Below are positions 22,845 to 33,240 of a stretch of DNA of 64,000 bases, piece after piece. The stretch spans positions 61,847,603 through 61,911,602 of the forward strand of contig OZ024929.1 of assembly GCA_964017235.1 (NCBI GenBank). Reading direction: 5' to 3'. The position numbers were made by a program, and so were the translations under genes. Each line of letters opens with the position of its first letter. Positions within the stretch are counted from its first letter, which is position 1. The notes beneath the pieces were generated by a model, which was given only the letters and a program-made list of their open reading frames with translations, made no database searches and was not told where the DNA came from. The stretch comes from Sabellastarte sp. h YS-2021 (Eukaryota > Annelida > Polychaeta > Sabellida > Sabellidae).

Positions 22845-24542
22845 TTAGTCTCTAATTTGTTGGGCAGCTACCACAGGACCCAAATGGTACATGTCCGAGT
22901 CCGCCCAGGCCAAGTCCTTCAGGTAAAACTGGGTGAAGGTATTATGAGACTTCCAGTGACAGGCTGCCAAAATCTGGTCTAAGGGAACACCACCCTGAAA
23001 AGCTTTGGACGCCGCGAACACGCGAACGTCATGAGCCCGAACCTGATGTAATTGTTGAGCCTGTTGGTCTGACAGCTGGTAACATAGGACAATGGTTTGT
23101 TTGATCCAGGAGGAAACTGTAGCTGGGACAATATCCTTCTGGAAACTCTTCCTGAAGGAAACAAAAACCAAATCCTTGCCTGAACGGAGATCTTTGGTTT
23201 TGTCCAAGTAATAACGGAGTGCCCGGACCGGGCACAAACTCCTATCCTCCGTGAGGGATCTGTCCAAGGAAGGAGCCAAGGCTGGAATGATAACAGGGGC
23301 CACACAAGCGGGACCCTCCTTAGCCAGGTGATTCTTAGAAATGAAACTAGGAGAGGGTGATAAGGAAACATTCGACCAATCCTCTTGGTGCCTAATGTTC
23401 CTGTGAACCCAAGCATGAATTTCACTCCTCCGTTTCCCAGAGCCCAAGGCTAGAAGGAAGACAGTCTTAAAAGTGAGATGTTTCAGAGAAGCCTTCCTAA
23501 GAGGTTCGAAAGGTGGCTTTGTAAGTTGGTGAAGAACCAAAGATAAATTCCACGTAGGAACCCCACGCCTGCCCTTTGGTTTATCCCTATGAAAACTGTC
23601 CAACAACCTGGTCAAGTTCTCATCCTTGCTGATGTTAATTCTGGAATTTCCCACTTTGTCGGCTATGGCAGTCCTATAGCCTTCTATAGTACTAGGTTGA
23701 AGATGTTTCTCCTGAAAAAGGGAAAGGAGAAAATCCGCAATTTGCTTTATAGAGGGAGTTCTGACGTCCACCTTATTCTTCTCACACCATCTGACAAAAA
23801 CGGACCACTTTGATTCATAAACGGCTCTGGTAGAGCGTCTTTGAGGAGCCTCAATTCTTGTTGCCACTTCTGCCGAGAACCCGGCTTGCTGGATGGCAGA
23901 GGCTCTAGGAGCCAAGCATGGAGGTTCAGATTGGGAAGGTCCCTGTGAGGACACTGATTGAACGGTTGAGTTATCAAATTCGACACCTGAGGGAGCAGGA
24001 GGGGAATTTGAACTGACATGTTGACCAGGTCCCAAAACCAAGGCATGTTGGGCCAACCTGGTGCTATCAGGATGAGACGACGGAATCCGTGGTCCAAAAG
24101 TTTTGTTACCATCTGATGTAGAAGGGCCGTCGGGGGGAACGCATAAGCGTCCAGGTCCTCCCAAGGGAGACTTAAGGCATCCATTTCCCACGCTGACCGG
24201 TCTGGAACCGGGGATACAAACCGGGGAAGTTTGTGATTGAACCGGGTGGCAAACAAGTCCACTGACGGACGGTGCCAACGCCGGCATATCTGAGCAAAAA
24301 CCTCCGGGAGGAGGGACCATTCTGTTTGGATCACCTGATTGAGTCTGGACAGTTTGTCGGCTATGACATTCAGGTGACCCGGAATATGCCTGGCCATCAG
24401 GACAATCTGCCTTTGATTGCACCAAAGCATCAGCCTCCAAAGGAGGGCACAGAGTGAGCCTGATTTCATACCCCCTTCCTTGTTGATGTAAGAGACCACA
24501 GTGGTGTTGTCCGTACAAACAAGAACTACCTGGTTGCAACAC
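22845..24542 (-). CDS. Tyrosine recombinase (YR), copy 1
   Basis: The YR integrates the circular DNA form of the element. The recognisable YR core covers about the last 330 residues: an N-terminal SAM-like region (RRSTRAVYESKWSVFVRWCE, then STIEGYRTAIADK) and the catalytic domain. Catalytic residues are present: Arg in SGKRRSEIHAW (about 371), H504-x2-R507 in AHDVR, H529-W530 in ACHWKSHNTF, and the nucleophile Y540 in QFYLKDLAW. The residues before the core read through the overlapping pol end and are probably translated only as part of a longer product. Upstream, the same frame is open from 26051 except for one TGA at 24645-24647. The YR core itself looks intact. Confidence 0.9.
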   Translation of the reverse strand: MLQPGSSCLYGQHHCGLLHQQGRGYEIRLTLCPPLEADALVQSKADCPDGQAYSGSPECHSRQTVQTQSGDPNRMVPPPGGFCSDMPALAPSVSGLVCHPVQSQTSPVCIPGSRPVSVGNGCLKSPLGGPGRLCVPPDGPSTSDGNKTFGPRIPSSHPDSTRLAQHALVLGPGQHVSSNSPPAPSGVEFDNSTVQSVSSQGPSQSEPPCLAPRASAIQQAGFSAEVATRIEAPQRRSTRAVYESKWSVFVRWCEKNKVDVRTPSIKQIADFLLSLFQEKHLQPSTIEGYRTAIADKVGNSRINISKDENLTRLLDSFHRDKPKGRRGVPTWNLSLVLHQLTKPPFEPLRKASLKHLTFKTVFLLALGSGKRRSEIHAWVHRNIRHQEDWSNVSLSPSPSFISKNHLAKEGPACVAPVIIPALAPSLDRSLTEDRSLCPVRALRYYLDKTKDLRSGKDLVFVSFRKSFQKDIVPATVSSWIKQTIVLCYQLSDQQAQQLHQVRAHDVRVFAASKAFQGGVPLDQILAACHWKSHNTFTQFYLKDLAWADSDMYHLGPVVAAQQIRD

Positions 24543-26074
24543 AACCGCTCGAACCGTTTTAAGGCCAGAAGGACTGCTTTGAGTTCCAACAAATTTATGT
24601 GCAAGGCGTTTTCTGACTTTAACCAGACTCCTTTTGCCATGTAGTCACCTAAGTGAGCGCCCCAACCTTCGTTTGAGGCGTCTGTAAACAGCTGAAGGGC
24701 GTGTTGTAGAGGGTGTAAAGGTTGACCTAAGAGCACCTTGGTCGGATCCAACCACCACCTTAGATGTACATGTAGGGATGAAGGAATTGGGATGACCTTT
24801 TCCAGAGATTCCGGGGCATGCCAATGCTTTTTCAGATGCCATTGAATTGGCCTCATGTGTAGCCGTCCCGAGACTACTTGTTTTTCTGTTGCTGTCAGAA
24901 GGCCGATTAAAGACATGAACTACCTGACTGTGCAACATTCCAGTCCCAGGAGAAGGTTGAGCTTCTGACATAGACTCCTCCACCTTTCCTGAGTTGGTTT
25001 GACTAACCCCTGAGATAGGTCGAAATGATAACCTACGAAGTCGAAGGTTTGTTGGGGTACCAGTTCTGACTTGTCCATGTTGACCACCCAACCCAGAGAG
25101 CGGCAAAGGTCCAAAAGGGTCTGGGTATGACGTAGGCAAATTTCCCAGCATGGGGCTCTCAGTAACCAATCGTCTAGGTATTGGTGGATTCGAATACCCC
25201 GAGATTGAGCCATAAGTTTTACCTCTTTGACCACCTTTGTGAACTCCAACGGAGCCGTCGACAGGCCAAAGGGAAGAGCTGTGAACTGAAAAGTCTGACC
25301 TTTGATGTGGAACCTGAGATATTTTCGCGACCTGTGGCTTATGGGAATGTGAAAATAAGCGTCGCTGAAATCTAGCGAAGTGACCCACTCCCCCTGTTGT
25401 AGGGAGAGTCTGATGGTCTCCGGAGTTTCCATCTTGAACGTTGCCGGAGCAAGGTACAGGTTCAGTTGACTTAGATCTAGAATGGGCCTCCATTTTTTGT
25501 TGGGTTTTGGAACCAGGAACAACCGGTTGTAGAAGCCCAGAGATGATTGAACTGACACCTTTTCTATAGCCTGTTTTTGACCTAGAGATTGTAAGGCCTC
25601 GCTCAGATTTTTGTTTCGTAATGGAGCTGATGAACCACTGACTATTACAGGAAATCTTGCTAGGGGTGGTCTTTCCTTGAAGGGGAGTTGGTACCCTTCC
25701 CTGAGGATGGAGACTACCCTCGGATTTGAACCCAGGGAGAGCCAAACCTGCCAAAACAGTTGCAGACGGCCCCCCACAGGTGGATCTTTGACAACACATG
25801 TGACATTTGTAACATTTGGGGCAAAGAGACACTGATTTACAGACAAAGCACTGTTCACAGACTTTATTTCTACTTTGGAATGAGAGGGTCTTACGTTTTT
25901 CTTTTGCAACGGCCCTTTTACAGAAACTGCAGGAAGAACAACATGCAAATTTACAGTCTTTTGAAAAGTCACTTTGTTTGCTGATGACACTAGATTGAGA
26001 TCCCCGAACTTTGACTTTAACAGAACTGGGGGACTCAATACACACTGATTGTCATTTATATGGCTTAGTACCAC
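23747..26074 (-). pseudogene. Copy 1 pol: RT, RNase H and DAM-like methyltransferase domain, one in-frame stop
   Basis: The frame is continuous from 26074 to 23747 except for TAG at 24920-24922 (VR-stop-F, where copy 2 has VRTF). Domains in order: RT with WRPILDLSQLN, SLDFSDAYFHIPI and YLDD (HQYLDDWLL); RNase H with FTDASNEGWGAHL, LELKAV, CTDNTT and ADKLSR; then a DIRS methyltransferase-like domain with VDLFATRFN and IAPGWPNMPWFWDLV. The first codon of the open frame is GTG, and no ATG precedes the RT core. Translation therefore needs a frameshift, overlap re-initiation or a non-AUG start. The product would copy element RNA and degrade the RNA strand. Confidence 0.9.
24648..26051 (-). other. 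Copy 1 Cys-rich frame between gag and YR, overlapping pol
   Basis: This frame (YR frame) begins right after TGA at 26052-26054 and stays open to TGA at 24645-24647. Its N-terminal part has a dense cysteine array (ACCSSCSFCKR, then VCEQCFVCKS and CPKCYKCHMCC) that aligns with copy 2 through conserved Cys codons with TGT/TGC changes. The remainder overlaps RT and RNase H and may simply be a linker to the YR. I treat it as the N-terminal part of a Gag-Cys-YR readthrough product. Confidence 0.6.
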
Positions 26075-28131
26075 GGGCAGGCTTGGGAGTAGTATGTGGA
26101 GCTAGAGCCACCTCTACCCCGACTCTTACCCCTGCCTCTGCCCGAAAACTGTCGCCAAGGTTGCCGAGTCTGAGAAGATGAAAAGCCAGATTGACGACTA
26201 TCTTTCTTTTCGTATGGCTGGTATCTGAACTGATGTTTTCTTGAGTGCTGAAATGTGCCCGAACCGGGACCGGAAGCACTCCTATTTGACTCCTGCTTTT
26301 GTATATCTTGCTCCGCCACTGCCAGTACATCATCCGGGAACAACCCGTAAGTGAAAAGGGGAGCATTGCGCAGCTTATTCCAAGTGTCAGGTTTCAGGCC
26401 TGGTTTTACGTATTCTAGGTAAGAATCTCTCCTCAACAAAATGAAATTAGCTAGTTGGACAAACAGGCTGTCTGCGAGGTGCTGAAAAGCAGTACCTAAG
26501 GCCACAGAGATGCTAGTGTGGAAAGCTGACAAGTCTTTCAAGTCCTTGATGGCGTCCGTGACCTCCTTTGGAGCTTTACCTTTAACAATGGCACAGTTCA
26601 GAAAGGAAATATGTTGGTTCATTTTGTCCTGAATCTCACTCACGCACCTGTTAAACCCTGCGGCGTGGTTAGTGATCAAGGAGCCTTCCCTAGCACACTG
26701 CTCCCACTGTCTAAGGATTTCCTGAGAGATAGGCCTAGAAGCCGGTCCTGAGGATGGATAAGAGGAAATCTTGGCAATACGTGAGAATTGCGAATTCAGT
26801 CTTGCTTCGGAACCCGACCAGCCAAAAATAGTCCTTCCGGGTCTTTGGTTGCCATCTTGTTTGATTCGGGACTGAGTATACCATTTAGCCTGGCTTTTAG
26901 GTGTTCTGATAAACTGGTCTTGTTTCAGACCCGCTGCTTCCTGTGCACGGGAAGGGTAACCTTCTGCAGCACGCGTATTAAGCTTTTCCATTTTATAGCA
27001 AAGCCAGTCATCCGCTGGCAGTTCTACTGACACTTTTCCTGTGCGACGAGGGTGTTTACCCTTCCAAGGGTTGTCAGAGCGGTTGTCCGTATCACCTACA
27101 GCAGCTTCAAAATCTGGTATGTGTGACCAGCCAAGGAAAGCCCGGACCGACCGGACCGTTTCCCTGTAGTTCATTTCTTCGTTTCTCTCAGCAACCTCAG
27201 AATCTGAAAGTTCACCCTCCTCACCAGAGTCTTTATCTGACCGGTCCGGAATGGGATCCCCGTCTGACAGAGCCGGATCCGGCTGAACAAAACTGTCCAG
27301 AGCAAATGAAGCAGAACCACTGGAATGTTGCGGACCGGTGATGACCGGCTGAGAAGCTGATCCTAGAGAAGTGACACTGGTAAAAGAAGAAACAGTTTCC
27401 TCCGGTTTCTCAAGAGCTTGTAAACCTGGACCGGGCACAACTGTCTTGGAAAGAGGAACAGGATCCATAGCAATCTGATCCGAAGCACCAACACTAGAGG
27501 CCGGTTTAATAGACTTCTTTTGCTTTGACTTTCCTTTACGCTTCTTAACAGCAGGGGAAACCTCTAAATCCTGACCCGGAGGCCTCACCAGACCAGTGGC
27601 TCCGGGGTCAGGAGAGGGATTGATAAAAGGCGTGTTTGAGATGGGAGCTTGAATTGTCGAGACAGGCATCTTGGGGGTTGAGAAAATGTTGGTTCTGGAG
27701 AGGAGAGCCTCAAATCGGGCGAATTTCTCTTCCAACTGGTTGTTTAACAGTTCAAGGTCCTGACGGGAGACAAAATCTCCTGCACTCGTTTGACCAAAAG
27801 CAGCCGGGGAAGAACCGGTAATAACCCGTTCCTGCGCATGCGCAGCGTCTGGGGCCATCTCAAAATCAATCTGATCCTCCACGGGACCCACAACAGTTAC
27901 TTTACTAGGGGAAACCAAGGTCCCTGCTTTATCTTTCCGGATCTGGTATTGTGGAGTTGCTAACATACCCTTCTGAGAGTCCGAAAAACTATCACACAAA
28001 TCACAATGTTGACCTTTTACACAAGGGTCATCTCCCATCTTTTTGTCCCTGCAGCGGGCACATTTTTTGTGCAGGTCGAATGCCGCCATAACATGGCCAC
28101 AACTACCACGCCTCTGTCCTGGTGATGCCAT
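26065..28131 (-). CDS. Copy 1 gag-like protein (688 aa)
   Basis: The ATG at 28129-28131 opens MASPGQRRGSCGHV and the frame ends with TAA at 26065. An N-terminal zinc-ligand region follows (CGHVMAAFDLHKKCARCRDK, then HCDLCD). The middle is acidic and Ser/Pro-rich. A conserved alpha-helical-looking capsid-type region has AGFNRCVSEIQDKMNQH and LRRDSYLEYVKPGLKPDTW. The C-terminus is Arg/Gly-rich (GRGRGKSRGRGG), probably RNA binding. Compared with copy 2 the last dozen codons are shifted: a neighbouring frame reads ARGTKPYK and stops at the conserved TGA (26052-26054), so one indel near 26080 displaced the native end. The protein should package element RNA. Confidence 0.85.
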   Translation of the reverse strand: MASPGQRRGSCGHVMAAFDLHKKCARCRDKKMGDDPCVKGQHCDLCDSFSDSQKGMLATPQYQIRKDKAGTLVSPSKVTVVGPVEDQIDFEMAPDAAHAQERVITGSSPAAFGQTSAGDFVSRQDLELLNNQLEEKFARFEALLSRTNIFSTPKMPVSTIQAPISNTPFINPSPDPGATGLVRPPGQDLEVSPAVKKRKGKSKQKKSIKPASSVGASDQIAMDPVPLSKTVVPGPGLQALEKPEETVSSFTSVTSLGSASQPVITGPQHSSGSASFALDSFVQPDPALSDGDPIPDRSDKDSGEEGELSDSEVAERNEEMNYRETVRSVRAFLGWSHIPDFEAAVGDTDNRSDNPWKGKHPRRTGKVSVELPADDWLCYKMEKLNTRAAEGYPSRAQEAAGLKQDQFIRTPKSQAKWYTQSRIKQDGNQRPGRTIFGWSGSEARLNSQFSRIAKISSYPSSGPASRPISQEILRQWEQCAREGSLITNHAAGFNRCVSEIQDKMNQHISFLNCAIVKGKAPKEVTDAIKDLKDLSAFHTSISVALGTAFQHLADSLFVQLANFILLRRDSYLEYVKPGLKPDTWNKLRNAPLFTYGLFPDDVLAVAEQDIQKQESNRSASGPGSGTFQHSRKHQFRYQPYEKKDSRQSGFSSSQTRQPWRQFSGRGRGKSRGRGGSSSTYYSQACPWY

Positions 28132-28244
28132 GACAAATATATTTCACAAATATCAAAAAATTTCCTTCTAACACACTTGCAAAGAACAAATATAATTCAA
28201 AGTTTATTCCACTGAAATTATCCGTTAACACACTATGGCGCCAA

Positions 28245-28443
28245 ACAAAAAGAGGAAGTACGCATGCGCACGCACGCGCAGTAGGGGAGCTGGGTGCAGT
28301 CACGACACCTGGCGAATGAGGAGTACACTACCGGTCCCGGTCAGAGCCCAGCTCAGGACGTTTTTGTCTAACGTTTGGCGGGACCGGCTGCGCGCCGGAC
28401 AAATGCACTGGTCCACTAGGTAAGATATATTATCGCAATAAAA
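28245..28443. repeat. Copy 1 ITR, gag side, probable promoter region
   Basis: This is the inverted partner of 22230-22408, ending in TATCGCAATAAAA. It lies about 110 bp upstream of the gag ATG and contains GCATGCGCAC, close to an NRF1 site. In DIRS elements transcription starts from this terminal repeat; that is family knowledge, not shown here. Confidence 0.8.
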
Positions 28444-28590
28444 ATGAAGCTGTAAAATTTATTAATTGGAAAATAGCTGTCAATGGAAATAGCACAATTA
28501 TGTAAAAGTGCATATAATAATCAGTTGCAGCAATCCATATATCTTTGTCATAAGAGAAAGATGTCTCAAATATGGCAGGTGAACACACTT
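28444..28590. other. AT-rich flank of copy 1, no gene seen
   Basis: Short non-repetitive-looking sequence between DIRS copy 1 and the next array. Confidence 0.4.
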
Positions 28591-30030
28591 TGGCAGAGCA
28601 AAAAGGTCACACCATGATACATACCTACACCCACTAACCAATGTCCCTACCAAGTGTCAATCTTCTACACCTTATGGAATCCAAGAAACAGCCCTGACAA
28701 GATTTTAAAACTCTTGGTCACTGACAAGGTCAAATCAAGTCACAAAATGATGTTGCACACCTACAACCCCTAACCAATATCCCTACCAAGTATCAACTTC
28801 CTACACCTTATGGTTTCCAAGATATAGCCAAGAAAAGATTTTATAAGTCCAGATCACTACGGTAAGGTCAAAGATCAAATCAAGGTCACACCATGACGTT
28901 GCACATGTACAACCCCCAACCAATGTCCCTACCAAGTAACAACTTCCTACACCTTACTTTCCGAGATATAGCCTGGATAAGATTTTATAGGTCAAGGTCA
29001 CAACGGCAAGGTCAAAGGTCAAATCAAGGTCACAAAATGATGTTGCACACCTACAACTCCCAATCAATGTCCCTACCAAGTATCAACTTCCTACACCTTA
29101 CAGTTACTGAGATATGGCCTGGACAAGATTTTATAGGTCAAATGTCACTACGGCAAGGTCAAAGGTCAAATCAAGGTCACACCATGACGTAGCACACCTA
29201 CATTTTCTAACCAATGTCCCTACCAAGTATCAACTTCCTACACCTTACCGTTTCCGAAATATAGCCCGGTCAAGATTTTATAGGTCAAGGTCCCTACGGC
29301 ATGGTCAAAGGTCAAATCAAGGTCACACCATGATGTTGTACGCCTACACCCCCCTAACCAATGTCCTTACTAAGTATCAACTTCCTACACTTTACAGTTT
29401 CCGAGATATAGCCTGGACAAGTTTTTATAGGTCAAGGTCACTACAGCAAGGTCAAAGGTCAAATCAAGGTCAGACCATGACGTTGCACACCTACATCCCC
29501 TCCTAACCAATGTCCCTACCAAGTATCAACTTCCTACACTTTACAGTTTCCGAGATATAGCCTGGACAAGATTTTATAGGTCAAGGTCCCTACGGCATGG
29601 TCAAAGGTCAAATCAAGGTCACACCATGATGTTGCACGCCTACACCCCCCTAACCAATGTCCTTACTAAGTATCAACTTCCTACACTTTACAGTTTCCGA
29701 GATATAGCCTGGACAAGTTTTTATAGGTCAAGGTCACTACAGCAAGGTCAAAGGTCAAATCAAGGTCAGACCATGACGTTGCACACCTACATCCCCTCCT
29801 AACCAATGTCCATACCAAGTATCAACTTCCTACACCTTACAGATTCCGAGATACAGCCCGGACAAGATTTTCAAACTCATGGTCATTACGGCAAGGTCAA
29901 AGGTCAAATCAAGGTCAGACCATGACATTGGACACCTACACTTCCTAACCAATGTCCCTCCCAAGTATCAACCTGTTACACCTTATGGTTTCTGAGATAC
30001 AGCCCGGACAAACTTTTTCCTGTCTCCCCT
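28590..30030. repeat. Tandem array, about 146-bp unit, about 10 copies
   Basis: Units share CCAATGTCCCTACCAAGTAT, CAACTTCCTACACCTTA, GAGATATAGCC and GGTCAAAGGTCAAATCAAGG. One block near 29330-29640 and the next at 29630-29800 look nearly duplicated, suggesting recent unequal exchange. Open frames of 99 and 130 codons here are repeat artefacts. Confidence 0.9.
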
Positions 30031-31200
30031 TAAGGGCTGTGGGGTAAAAATCAGGGAAATTTTAATGAAAACTTCCCATACCTCAGCAATATTGAATCCA
30101 TCCTAAAATCTTATAAATGGTTCATCTCTTTCAGAAAGACCTTTTCATACACCTTTCAGACACACCTTTTTGATGAAAATTGGTAAAGGAGTTTGAAAGT
30201 TTTTTGTGAGGGCTGATGGATGAACAAGACTTAATGTCCCTCTTTTCCTCTCTAGCATTTTTTGTGGACAAAAACATATTTTAGAATATTTGGAAAGAAA
30301 TGTGTCATTTCTTGGCAAAGAAGAAGAACATATGTGACCCATCATGCTGCCCGGTGAATATATACCTGTTACCAGCCTAGTCCAGGCCAGTGTTGTACCA
30401 TAGAGATACTTTTGTCTGGCATCTAGTGGTCCAAGCTAACTGCCTAGTGGGTACGTCATACATAGATATTAGCGATATTATTGTTTTGGGACAGAGTTGC
30501 CAATATTGATGTATAAAGATATAGTCACTTCAAGTAAAACTGTAAACTTATACTGCAAATATTTGAAATAAAGCCTAAATCTGAAGAAAATGTATACTTT
30601 TATCTTGCGTTTTGATATTTTTCACTGTGTTTTTGATGAAAACTGCAATTTCTTGATTTGGCAAATTTCACTTCCTGGTCATGGTTCGGAATATGCTAAA
30701 ACAAAAACATTTTTGGTGTCTCGGATTCAGACTATTTGGTAGACAACCCCCCTCCCAGCCCCGATATTGGAATATTTCTACATTCATTATTGATAGCCCA
30801 CACAGCCCACATAGCCAAATGATTTACCCACTACTACTGTCTGCCAGGATAAGTCATACTCTGAGTTAAATTAAGTAAGCTAACCCCGGTGCTTAAGAGA
30901 AGCAGACTGTTTACGTGCATTTTACTTACCAACACATAGGACAAGAATAAAAGCGACAAATGCTGCAGCAGCCAAACTAACATAGTACACACCAAGACGG
31001 ACCTCTGGTGGCCAAAGTGGAAACAAACACACACAGACTGCACCCAGTACTGGCAAAAGATACAAAATTGAACAAATTTAGAAACAAAATAGAACAAGCA
31101 ATCTGTGACCGAATGAATCGGTCATTTATATAGAGTTGGTACAGACCTTGATTGTGTCAATGCATATTTTAATCAACAGAATCCTCAGTATTAAATGTAA
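30030..31200. other. Low-copy AT-rich sequence, no gene recognised
   Basis: I see no repeat family shared with the rest of the window and no ORF with recognisable domains. An 87-codon frame at 30834-31097 (-) is hydrophobic and Cys/Leu/Val-rich, but it has no recognisable family and no supporting signal. Confidence 0.4.
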
Positions 31201-31255
31201 AACAACTACAAACAAGAATCCTCAGTATTAAATGTAAAACAACTACAAACAAGCA
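31155..31255. repeat. Short tandem duplication, about 37-bp unit
   Basis: AATCCTCAGTATTAAATG followed by TAAAACAACTACAAACAAG occurs twice in succession just left of the TIR element. Confidence 0.8.
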
Positions 31256-31269
31256 TTCTGACGCAATTA

Positions 31270-31635
31270 TCTCCCGCTGTACACCCTGTGGGTCAAAAAT
31301 TTTGTCAAAATCGCTCTATCTCGCACCGTTTCTGAGATAAACGTGTTTTTGCATTTTACGCAGAAATTCAAAATGGCCGCCTAAAATAGCATGAAAACGA
31401 TTTCTGGTACTCAAAGTAGCTAAGATTGTTATTACTCACTTATCTTCAGGCCTAAATCCATAAAACCAAAAAAAAATTTCAAGGGTGTGAAAATTCATTG
31501 GGACAATTAATTTACCAAAAATCTGTAGCTGTAGTAGTTTTGGAGAAATCTGCGTGACACACTAACGCACGCACCCCCACACACACACAGGCATCATTTC
31601 ATAATCTCCCTCCCGGGCTAAAGCCCGGCGGGAGA
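31270..31635. mobile_element. Short TIR element (366 bp) with TA flanks
   Basis: TCTCCCGC at the left end is mirrored by GCGGGAGA at the right end, each bordered by TA (31268-31269 and 31636-31637). That fits a mariner-type target choice. Inside are one unit of the 148-bp repeat seen at 2900-3975 and the module seen at 5090-5310. A CCCGGGCTAAAGCCCGG hairpin lies next to the right end. There is no transposase. The 1634-5310 block seems to be an expanded relative. Confidence 0.6.
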
Positions 31636-31639
31636 TAAA

Positions 31640-32400
31640 AACTTGCAAAAAGAACAGCATAGAGCTGGAAGGAAACATGTGCGCCGCCTCTATAAAACGT
31701 AAACTCAACATAACTTTTTAATACGAGGGAGTTTAAGGTCACCTTAAATAGGGCACACCTTGAAAACCAGTTACAACCACATGCCAAATCTGAAATGAAT
31801 GTGTCCATCATACCAATTTTGAGATACTGTCTGGAATACAAAGAGTGATGACGACAGACGATGGCGACACTGACAGCACAAAATAAGAGGACAAAGCAGT
31901 CCCTATTGAGAGTACCAATTTTAAAGTTTTTCATGACTTAGTTAATTTATGACATACTTTTTCTGAAACAGTAAATTTACATACAAACTTTACAAAAAGA
32001 AACAGGTTTTCATATATACATTATTCAAAATCGCTTTCACAGTTTCCTACAGATTTCCTTTCAAGGACTGATTTTTGAGAGAACAGAGTTGACTGCTTGT
32101 TATGACTCAAAGCGATCCTTATGTCCCCCCAGTATAGATGCTGGTTGAAACAATAAGTCCGGTGGAAAGAAAAAGTGATCTCAAGAAAAGCGAGCATCAC
32201 TAGAATTCACACTTAAAAAGCTGCATTTCTAATTGCCAAAACAACTTAATGAATGTATCAACAGATTAAAAAACAATGAAAAGAAACTTACCAAGGAACA
32301 GTCCAATTACTTTATTTTTGAAGGGTGTTGGGTCATAAATCCAAACATAAATCTGAAAGAAAAAAAAAGAGTATACAAGAGAGTACATGTTACAGGGAGA
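31640..32400. other. Dispersed repeat fragment and unassigned sequence
   Basis: 31670-31930 is one unit of the GAGTTTAAGGTCACCTTAAA family that dominates 39.3-46.1 kb, ending in a GATGACGACAGACGATGG stretch. 32150-32400 shows nothing recognisable. Confidence 0.5.
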
Positions 32401-32404
32401 AACT

Positions 32405-32722
32405 TGAAAATTTTAATTACTTACATGTAGCTTTTATAAGCTACAAGATTACCATGTGGAACTAAATACTATCTCAGATGGCCGCAAGCATCCATGCCAA
32501 CTCAAGACAAGCTATCAGTGCCGAATGAAATGGTCACATTTAGAGTTGGTACAAAGAGTATACAAGAGAGTACATGTTACAGGGAGAAACTTGAAAATTT
32601 TAATTACTTAAATGTAGTTTTTATAAGCTACAAGCTTACCATGTGGAACTAAATACTATCTCAGATGGCCGCAGGCATCCATGCAACTCAAGACAAGGTA
32701 TCAGTGCCGAATGAAATGGTCA
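32405..32722 (-). repeat. Tandem duplication of a DIRS family C YR-side ITR end
   Basis: GAGAAACTTGAAAATTTTAA, GTAGCTTTTATAAGCTACAA and ACCATGTGGAACTAA occur at 32400-32545 and again at 32575-32720 with few differences. They match 7639-7700. A GAGTATACAAGAGAGTACAT stretch precedes each copy, so the duplication unit includes flank. Confidence 0.65.
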
Positions 32723-32954
32723 CATATAGAGTTGGTACAGACCTTGATGACTGACATGGTAAGTCAGGCAAGAGAAGAAATTTTGTCCTGGGTGCATTTT
32801 GAACATATGTAAATACAACTAGAGGATCGCCAGCGAAGCAAAGCGATTGTTTTTGCATGGCAAAAACAAAGCATCCCAAAAGAAAGATGGTGTTGGCTGC
32901 TTATAATAGAAAGAAGATCTTGCCTAGATACCCTGTCAATCTGAAATTATATCG

Positions 32955-33240
32955 AAAACAAGAGGAGAGTGCCCGTGAATGGGCACTGTGTCAGCTGACT
33001 GAGTGTTTTTGATTTGTGAAGGTGATAATGAGAGGAAAGCATAATTATCAGGGAAAGTGCTGTACAGAAGTACAGTAAATGGTAACTGAACAGCATGTTC
33101 GAAAGAAATTCCGAAACTGACAGAAGAAAAGGACAAAAAATTTGTGCCCTGCAAATGGTATTATGAAGGAAAGTAACAAGGTAACTGTTTAAAGTGTAAA
33201 AAGTAGGTTAAAACATATTTAAAGAAATACTGCAAATGCA
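32955..33240. repeat. Leader module of the composite repeat (uninterrupted copy)
   Basis: Matches 7906-8580 minus the MITE: GTGCCCGT hairpin, GTCAGCTGAC palindrome, then AAAGTAGGTTAAAACATATT into array A. Confidence 0.75.

Larger units (their letters stand above)
22188..28443 (-). mobile_element. DIRS-type retrotransposon, copy 1 (6.26 kb, nearly complete)
   Basis: The element has ITRs at both ends, an ICR just inside the YR-side ITR, and gag, pol and YR frames in that order on the - strand. The termini were set by the ICR: 22470-22526 is the reverse complement of 22188-22244, and 22527-22565 that of 28405-28443. There is no LTR and no obvious target duplication, as expected for circle integration by a tyrosine recombinase. 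The two ITRs differ at roughly 8 of about 178 positions by eye, so this copy is older than copy 2. Visible defects are one in-frame TAG in pol, one TGA in the long YR frame and a frameshift at the gag C-terminus. Confidence 0.92.

Noticed and set aside
22979..23425. 148-codon - strand frame inside the copy 1 YR
   Set aside because: It is in another frame across the conserved YR catalytic domain, whose motifs are clearly read in the main frame.
22188..28443. LTR retrotransposon interpretation
   Set aside because: There are no direct long terminal repeats, no protease or DDE integrase. Inverted repeats, the ICR and a tyrosine recombinase define DIRS.
28893..29506. Frames of 99 and 130 codons on the + strand
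   Set aside because: They follow the 146-bp array unit and show no recognisable protein.
30834..31097. 87-codon hydrophobic frame on the - strand, possible small membrane protein
   Set aside because: No start context, homologous family or neighbouring exon could be supported; AT-rich DNA often gives such frames.
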